From Bacteroidales bacterium (GTDB lineage: Bacteria > Bacteroidota > Bacteroidia > Bacteroidales > UBA932): DNA of 12,898 nucleotides. The translations under genes were made by a program, and so were the position numbers. Of the stretch, positions 8,510 to 12,898 are shown piece after piece (positions within the stretch are counted from its first letter, which is position 1; every line of letters begins with the position of its first letter). The stretch spans positions 1-12,898 of the forward strand of contig WRBG01000039.1 of NCBI GenBank assembly GCA_009784635.1, given 5' to 3'. The notes beneath the pieces were generated by a model. The model searched no databases. It worked only from the letters and a program-made list of their open reading frames with translations, and had not been told where the DNA came from.

Positions 8510-9276
8510 AAAAAATCATCAGAAAAATAGTCAGAATTGCCGGCATCGTCAGCCTCTTTTTGGTTGCAGCCGCCTATTTTGCCTTTAGCCGCATGGTTGC
8601 AGAGCAGGGGCAGGCTCAGTTATCCTGTACGGAGATTCACGTACATATTGCCGACAGCAGTGTGAACCGCATGGTATTGCCCCAAGAGGTCCATGCTTTT
8701 CTCCAAAAAAACAAATTGGTGGCTCCGGGCATGAAATGGACTGAAATTGACCTGCATAACTTGGAACAGCGTTTGACGGCAGAAAGCGGCATCAAGCATT
8801 GTCAGGTCTATGGCCATATCAACGGCAGCCTGCATATAAAGTTGGCCCAACGCACCCCCATCTTGAGGTTGGAAACGGCTAAGGGCGGCTACTATATAGA
8901 CGAATCGGGGGTGCTGTTTCCCGTAATGCCCCAGCGTACAGCTTATGTGCCTGTGGTATCGGGTAATATTCCCTTAGAAGAAGAAACGTGGCTGGCCCAG
9001 CTTTACGACTTTGGACGCTATATTCGGGGAAACCGCTTTTGGAATGCCCAAATTACACAGCTACATGTACATGCGCCTCATAACATCGAAATCATCCAAC
9101 GCATCGGTCATCAAACCATAATGATGGGCGACCTTTCTCAATTTGAATACAAACTCCAAAAACTCTACTCTTTTTTCCGTACTGTCTCGGCTTTGGAAGG
9201 CTGGGACAAATACGGCTTTATTGACATTCGCTTCAGCAACCAGATTGTTTGTCGCCCTACACCCCTTCGTTTATGA
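8506..9276 (+). CDS. ftsQ: Cell division protein FtsQ (DivIB type)
   Basis: Bitopic divisome protein that links the cytoplasmic ring to septal wall synthesis. It is 256 aa. It shows a short basic cytoplasmic N-terminus (KKIIRKIVR), one membrane segment at about residues 11-28, and a periplasmic part. The region from about 40 to 120 fits a POTRA domain, ending in IKLAQRTPILRLET. The next block, GGYYIDESGVLFPV, matches the FtsQ beta domain pattern (YxxDxxGxxFP). Sequence conservation of FtsQ is low outside these blocks, so the call also rests on its position between murC and ftsA. The ATG overlaps the murC stop (ATGA) and is preceded by GGAGG at 8494-8498, 7 bases upstream, making this one of the few starts here with a Shine-Dalgarno-like stretch. 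Confidence 0.92.
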   Translation: MKKIIRKIVRIAGIVSLFLVAAAYFAFSRMVAEQGQAQLSCTEIHVHIADSSVNRMVLPQEVHAFLQKNKLVAPGMKWTEIDLHNLEQRLTAESGIKHCQVYGHINGSLHIKLAQRTPILRLETAKGGYYIDESGVLFPVMPQRTAYVPVVSGNIPLEEETWLAQLYDFGRYIRGNRFWNAQITQLHVHAPHNIEIIQRIGHQTIMMGDLSQFEYKLQKLYSFFRTVSALEGWDKYGFIDIRFSNQIVCRPTPLRL

Positions 9277-10613
9277 ATCATCAATTAACATCAGAATCTT
9301 ATATGAATTATATTACCGCTATTGACCTTGGAACCACTAAAGTAGTGGGACTGGTCGGAGAAAGAACCCCTTACGGCTGTAAGGTTATTGCTTATAGTGA
9401 ACGTCCTTCCCAAGGCGTTATGCGCGGGGAGGTGGTGAACATTCAAAATGTTTTAAACGCCATCACTCCCTGTATAGAAGAACTGAGGCAAAAAACAGAA
9501 GAAAAAATTTCTCAGGTTTATGTGGGAATTGCCGGACAGCACATCCGCAGTCGGGCCGAATCCAATGTAATTACCCGCGAACAAGTTACCGAAGAAATTA
9601 CTTGGGATGAAATCCACAAATTAAAGCAAAACATGTACAAATCCCGCTTGGAGCCGGGGGAAGAAATCCTGCATGTGATTCCCCAATGCTACCATGTGGA
9701 CGATTATATGGAAATATCCGACCCGGTGGGCATGATGGGCAAGAAAATCGAGGCCAATTACCGCCTTTTTATAGGCAGAACCATTTCTGCAGAACATACC
9801 AAACGCTGTATTGAGCGGGCCGGATTACGATTGGAACAACTGATTTTGGAGCCTTTGGCCTCGGCTAAAGCCGTACTCACGGACGATGAAAAAGAATTGG
9901 GCGTAGCCATGGTGGACATAGGAGGAGGCACTACCGACCTGTTGATATACCACAATCATGTAGTCCGCCACGCAGCGGTTATCCCCTTTGGAGGTAATGT
10001 AATTACAGAGGATATTCGGCAGGGCTGCGGCATATCGCAACGGTTGGCAGAACAGATGAAGATTCAATACGGCTCCTGCTACAGCGATTTGGCTCCCGCC
10101 AATAAAACCATTATCATGCCGGGCATAGGCGGCAGAGACCCCCGCGAGATATCTTTTAAAACTTTGGCCAATATCATAGAAGCCCGTGTATCGGAAATCA
10201 TGGACGCCGTACTCTACGAGATTCAAAACTCAGGTTATGCCGACAAGCTGCAAGCCGGCATGGTACTTACCGGAGGCGGGGCCTTGCTGACCCATCTGCC
10301 TCAATACGTCTGTTTTAAAACCGGACTCGATGCCAGAATCGCCAAGCCCCTTTTGGATACCGACTCCTGCCCCGAAATACGGCATGGGGCTTATTCCTGC
10401 GCGGCGGGCCTGTTGCTTAAAGGGATAGAGCATCAAGATGCCAAAAAAGAAGCCAAATCCGAACCCGTATGGGCAGAGGTGTTTAAGCCGGAGCCGCCCG
10501 CGGGGACTGCTGCCAAGGCTCAAAAGCCGCCCAAACCCCCAAAGCCACCCAAGCCTTCAAAACCGCCCATTTGGGAGAGGTTATTTGCAGACCTTAATGA
10601 TAATCAAGCATAA
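9273..10613 (+). CDS. ftsA: Cell division protein FtsA, actin-like membrane anchor for FtsZ
   Basis: Actin-family ATPase that tethers FtsZ filaments to the inner membrane and recruits later divisome proteins. From the ATG at 9273 it has 446 aa. Phosphate-1 loop AIDLGTTKVVG at 16-26, phosphate-2 loop DIGGGTTD at 215-222, and the adenosine motif VLTGGGALL near 331-339 are all present. The C-terminus has a charged/proline linker with KPP repeats (see separate entry), then PPIWERLFADLND, which fits the short amphipathic membrane-targeting helix. The start is uncertain. ATG 9273 overlaps the ftsQ stop as ATGA, like two other junctions here. ATG 9303 would give 436 aa, beginning just before the first strand (MNYITAIDLG), and is nearly as likely. 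An ATG at 9249, deeper in ftsQ, is least likely. Confidence 0.94.
   Translation: MNHQLTSESYMNYITAIDLGTTKVVGLVGERTPYGCKVIAYSERPSQGVMRGEVVNIQNVLNAITPCIEELRQKTEEKISQVYVGIAGQHIRSRAESNVITREQVTEEITWDEIHKLKQNMYKSRLEPGEEILHVIPQCYHVDDYMEISDPVGMMGKKIEANYRLFIGRTISAEHTKRCIERAGLRLEQLILEPLASAKAVLTDDEKELGVAMVDIGGGTTDLLIYHNHVVRHAAVIPFGGNVITEDIRQGCGISQRLAEQMKIQYGSCYSDLAPANKTIIMPGIGGRDPREISFKTLANIIEARVSEIMDAVLYEIQNSGYADKLQAGMVLTGGGALLTHLPQYVCFKTGLDARIAKPLLDTDSCPEIRHGAYSCAAGLLLKGIEHQDAKKEAKSEPVWAEVFKPEPPAGTAAKAQKPPKPPKPPKPSKPPIWERLFADLNDNQA
10524..10568 (+). repeat. Tandem Lys-Pro-Pro repeat in the FtsA C-terminal linker
   Basis: Five consecutive 9-base units encode KPP, KPP, KPP, KPS, KPP. The units use different codons (AAG/AAA, CCG/CCC/CCA/CCT), so the repeat is conserved at the protein level and is not a fresh DNA slippage product. 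It forms a stiff, basic, proline-rich spacer between the FtsA actin-like body and the presumed membrane-targeting helix. Confidence 0.85.
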
Positions 10614-10625
10614 ACATATAATACG

Positions 10626-12005
10626 ATGGAAGAACTAATACCACTCGGCTGGGAGGTCAATCGCTCGATTATCAAGGTGATTGGCGTAGGAGGAGGAGGA
10701 AGTAACGCCGTAAACCACATGTTTCGCACCGGCATCAAAGACGTAAACTTTGTAGTGTGCAACACCGACTCTCAAGCCCTGCTGCACAGTCCGGTGCAAG
10801 AGAAATGGCAATTGGGAGAGACGATTACCAAAGGACGGGGGGCCGGTTGCGACCCCGAAGTTGGCCGTGAGGCAGCCCTTGAGTCTCAAGAAAAAATCGC
10901 CCAACTCCTTGGAGATTCCACAGAAATGGTCTTCATTACCGCCGGCATGGGAGGAGGCACCGGTACGGGAGCGGCCCCCGTGGTGGCAGAAATCGCCAAA
11001 AGCATGGGCCTGCTCACGGTGGGCGTAGTTACCCTGCCCTTTAGGGACGAGGGTATAGACGTGTTAAAGAGGGCCTTGGAGGGGATTCACGAAATGCAAA
11101 AAAACGTAGACTCCTTGTTGGTTATTGACAACGAAAAACTCTATAGGGTATTTGGAGATTTATCTGTTTTTGAAGCCTTTCCAAAAGCAGACGATGTACT
11201 TAGCACCGCCGTCAAGGGCATTGCCGAAATCGTTACCCGCCACGGATATATCAATGTGGATTTTGCAGACGTAAAAATGGTGATGAAAGACAGCGGCATG
11301 GCCTTGATGGGTTCGGGAAGCGCGTCCGGAAACGAGCGCGCCATCAAAGCCGTAGAGGAGGCTTTTGTCTCTCCCCTGCTCAACGACGTAGATTTAAGCT
11401 CTGCCCGCAACGTACTGGTAAACATTACGTCCGGAAGAGAAAAAGGTCTGGGAATGAACGAGCTTGCCCAGATTATGAAATATATTGAAGAATACACCGG
11501 AGGGGTGTCCAACTTCAAACGCGGGGTGGTCTGCGACCCGGCTTTGGGCGACTCCATCAATGTAACCATTGTAGCTACCGGCCTCAACCTGTCGAGCCTC
11601 CCCCAAGCCTTCCTCCACAAAGAAGATCCTACGGAGGTGGTGGTGTTGGGAGACGAACCTTATCCCGACTTAGGGCCTCGGACGCAACCGTCTAATCCCC
11701 TCAAACCCCACGGGGAATTTGGCATCGGCAGCGAAGATAGGGTTTTTTATGTGCAAGACCCCTTTAAATCGAAGGGTATTGCAGGCAAGCCGGTTGTGAC
11801 AAAAAAAGGAAAACCTGCCCTAATTTTAGACCCGGGAGAAAAGATTACGGATTTTGAAACCATTCCGGCCTATGTGCGTCAACAGATTAAAATTCAAGAA
11901 GAAAGCCCGTCAGATGCAGAAGTCAGCGCCCTTAAAATAGAGGAGCGGGATGGAAAACAGCGCCTAAGCTCAGACAATTCTTACATCCACCAAACCCAAG
12001 ATTAA
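10626..12005 (+). CDS. ftsZ: Cell division GTPase FtsZ
   Basis: Tubulin-like GTPase that forms the cytokinetic ring. It is 459 aa against 383 in E. coli. The N-terminal GTPase domain has GVGGGGSNAVNHM near residue 19, NTDSQAL, and the tubulin signature GGGTGTGAAP at 109-118. The T7 loop NVDFADV at 210-216 supplies the catalytic aspartates Asp212 and Asp215, so the enzyme looks active. The C-terminal domain (KRGVVCDPALGDSINVT) is followed by a linker of about 90 residues. DFETIPAYVRQQ at 409-420 matches the conserved C-terminal peptide that binds FtsA (IPAFLR type). It is not terminal: 39 more polar residues follow, ending SSDNSYIHQTQD, as I recall for Bacteroidota FtsZ. It starts 12 bases after ftsA, without a Shine-Dalgarno, and is the last gene of the cluster. 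Confidence 0.98.
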   Translation: MEELIPLGWEVNRSIIKVIGVGGGGSNAVNHMFRTGIKDVNFVVCNTDSQALLHSPVQEKWQLGETITKGRGAGCDPEVGREAALESQEKIAQLLGDSTEMVFITAGMGGGTGTGAAPVVAEIAKSMGLLTVGVVTLPFRDEGIDVLKRALEGIHEMQKNVDSLLVIDNEKLYRVFGDLSVFEAFPKADDVLSTAVKGIAEIVTRHGYINVDFADVKMVMKDSGMALMGSGSASGNERAIKAVEEAFVSPLLNDVDLSSARNVLVNITSGREKGLGMNELAQIMKYIEEYTGGVSNFKRGVVCDPALGDSINVTIVATGLNLSSLPQAFLHKEDPTEVVVLGDEPYPDLGPRTQPSNPLKPHGEFGIGSEDRVFYVQDPFKSKGIAGKPVVTKKGKPALILDPGEKITDFETIPAYVRQQIKIQEESPSDAEVSALKIEERDGKQRLSSDNSYIHQTQD

Positions 12006-12015
12006 TCAGAATGAT

Positions 12016-12023
12016 TACCTTTG
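12016..12023 (+). promoter_or_regulatory. Putative Bacteroidota -7 promoter box (TAnnTTTG) for the OxyR-like gene
   Basis: TACCTTTG matches the Bacteroidota -7 consensus TAnnTTTG at all six fixed positions, in the only 39-base intergenic gap of the window, 21 bases before the ATG at 12045. Transcription would start near 12028-12032, giving a very short leader. I see no good -33 TTG-type element about 20 bases upstream, inside the end of ftsZ, so the assignment rests on the -7 box and its position. Confidence 0.55.
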
Positions 12024-12044
12024 TATCTTTTTAACAGACCTTAT

Positions 12045-12898
12045 ATGACCATTATTCAACTGGAATATTTTTTAGCGGTGGCCAACCACGGCAGTTTCTC
12101 CACCGCAGCGGAATATTGCTTTGTTACCCAACCTTCGTTGAGCATGCAAATCCAAAACCTCGAAGACGAATTAGGAGTAATACTGCTCGACCGCAGCAGT
12201 AAACCCATTCTCCCCACCGAAGCGGGTAAAATCGTGTTGGAGCAGGCCAAGGAAGCGGTAGCTTCGTTTTACCAAACCAAAGAAAAAGTGAACCACCTCA
12301 AGGGGGAACTGTCGGGGAAAATACGTTTAGGTGCGATTCCTACCATATCTCCCTATCTGATGCCCAAGTTTATTCCCGCATTTGTCAAAAAATATCCCGA
12401 AGTAGAACTCGAAATCCGAGACATGATGGTATTTGATTTGGTGGACGCCCTCAATCGCGATTTGATTGACATGGCGGTTTTTGCCGGCGGCGCACCCATA
12501 AAAATCAAAGAAATAAAACTTTACGACGAAAAACTTTATTTCTACGTTTCGCCCAAACATCCGCTGTTCGCATGCAAGGAAGTTGATTTGGAAGACATAG
12601 ACGTAAAAGACTTATTGATGCTCTCCGAGGGAAACAGTCCCTATAATCAATTATTGAGAAAATTATTCTTGGCCAGAAAAAAAACAAAATTGCCCTACAA
12701 TTTTGCCAACTGCTCTTTGGAAACCCTAATGCATATGGTTGACAACACCCCTTCTCTGACCATAATGCCCGGAATGGCCATAGACTATGTCCCGGAAGAA
12801 AAACGCAAACAAATCAAGCACTTTGCCAAAGTGCAGGCTTCTCGTAGAATCATCATGGCCGTAGGACATACCTACGTAAAAGAATCTTTAGTCCAAGC
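12045..12898 (+). CDS. LysR-family regulator, OxyR-like, lacking both redox cysteines; 3' end outside window
   Basis: LysR-type DNA-binding regulator most like OxyR. The frame is open from the ATG at 12045 to the window edge (284 codons); OxyR is about 305-315 aa, so only some 20-30 residues are missing. The N-terminal helix-turn-helix (LEYFLAVANHGSFSTAAEYC, then VTQPSLSMQIQNLEDELG) closely follows OxyR, including Cys25. The effector domain begins with GAIPTISPYLMP, keeping Thr100. The stretch that in OxyR reads GHCxRxQ and carries the peroxidatic cysteine here reads EGNSPYNQLLRKLF: Ser198 replaces C199, Leu207 replaces C208, and Asn197 and Tyr200 replace H198 and R201. Alignment is anchored by the downstream SLETLMHMVD block. 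Remaining cysteines are 25, 177 and 223. It may sense something other than peroxide or act constitutively. It probably has its own promoter. Confidence 0.88.
   Translation, partial: MTIIQLEYFLAVANHGSFSTAAEYCFVTQPSLSMQIQNLEDELGVILLDRSSKPILPTEAGKIVLEQAKEAVASFYQTKEKVNHLKGELSGKIRLGAIPTISPYLMPKFIPAFVKKYPEVELEIRDMMVFDLVDALNRDLIDMAVFAGGAPIKIKEIKLYDEKLYFYVSPKHPLFACKEVDLEDIDVKDLLMLSEGNSPYNQLLRKLFLARKKTKLPYNFANCSLETLMHMVDNTPSLTIMPGMAIDYVPEEKRKQIKHFAKVQASRRIIMAVGHTYVKESLVQ

Noticed and set aside
9249..9272. Upstream in-frame ATG extending FtsA into ftsQ
   Set aside because: It adds residues not seen in FtsA and overlaps ftsQ by 28 bases; 9273 (ATGA overlap) or 9303 are better supported.
11141..11620. 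Antisense open frame (159 codons) within ftsZ
   Set aside because: Opposite the highly conserved FtsZ core; no family resemblance seen.
12006..12044. Rho-independent terminator after ftsZ
   Set aside because: There is a short T run (near 12027-12031) but no GC-rich inverted repeat before it; the T run follows the -7 box and lies at the presumed transcription start.
1..12898. Undescribed multi-gene system, mobile element or CRISPR array
   Set aside because: All ten genes to 12005 belong to the well-known dcw cluster, and no direct repeats, terminal inverted repeats, integrase or transposase, or composition breaks were seen.

Overview
The window is almost wall-to-wall coding, all on the + strand. 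It holds the main part of a division and cell wall (dcw) cluster from a member of the Bacteroidota. The order is ftsI (3' end only), murE, mraY, murD, ftsW, murG, murC, ftsQ, ftsA, ftsZ, then the start of a LysR-family regulator of the OxyR type that runs off the right edge. Reasons for Bacteroidota: an FtsI with one C-terminal PASTA domain, an MraY enlarged by a long loop, an FtsZ with an extra acidic/polar tail after its conserved peptide, starts mostly lacking a Shine-Dalgarno, and a TAnnTTTG -7 box before the regulator. The genus cannot be told from the sequence.

Layout. Positions 1-8509 carry peptidoglycan precursor synthesis interleaved with septal synthesis. MurC, MurD and MurE add amino acids to UDP-MurNAc; MurE has the DNPR signature of meso-diaminopimelate ligases. 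MraY and MurG make lipid I and lipid II. FtsW polymerises glycan and FtsI crosslinks it at the septum. Positions 8506-12005 carry the divisome genes ftsQ, ftsA and ftsZ. Neither ddl nor murB lies between murC and ftsQ. Junctions are very tight, from an 8 bp overlap to a 12 bp gap, including two clear ATGA overlaps and a possible third. I see no internal promoter or terminator, so ftsI to ftsZ is probably one operon read from a promoter left of the window.

Right end. A 39 bp gap after ftsZ contains an exact TAnnTTTG match, followed by an OxyR-like gene. Its DNA-binding half looks like ordinary OxyR and it keeps Thr100. Both redox cysteines (C199 and C208 in E. coli numbering) are replaced, by Ser198 and Leu207. 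This is the most unusual thing in the window.

No stretch over 300 bases lacks a gene. I found no tRNA, rRNA, CRISPR array, insertion sequence or other mobile element, and no evidence of an undescribed multi-gene system.
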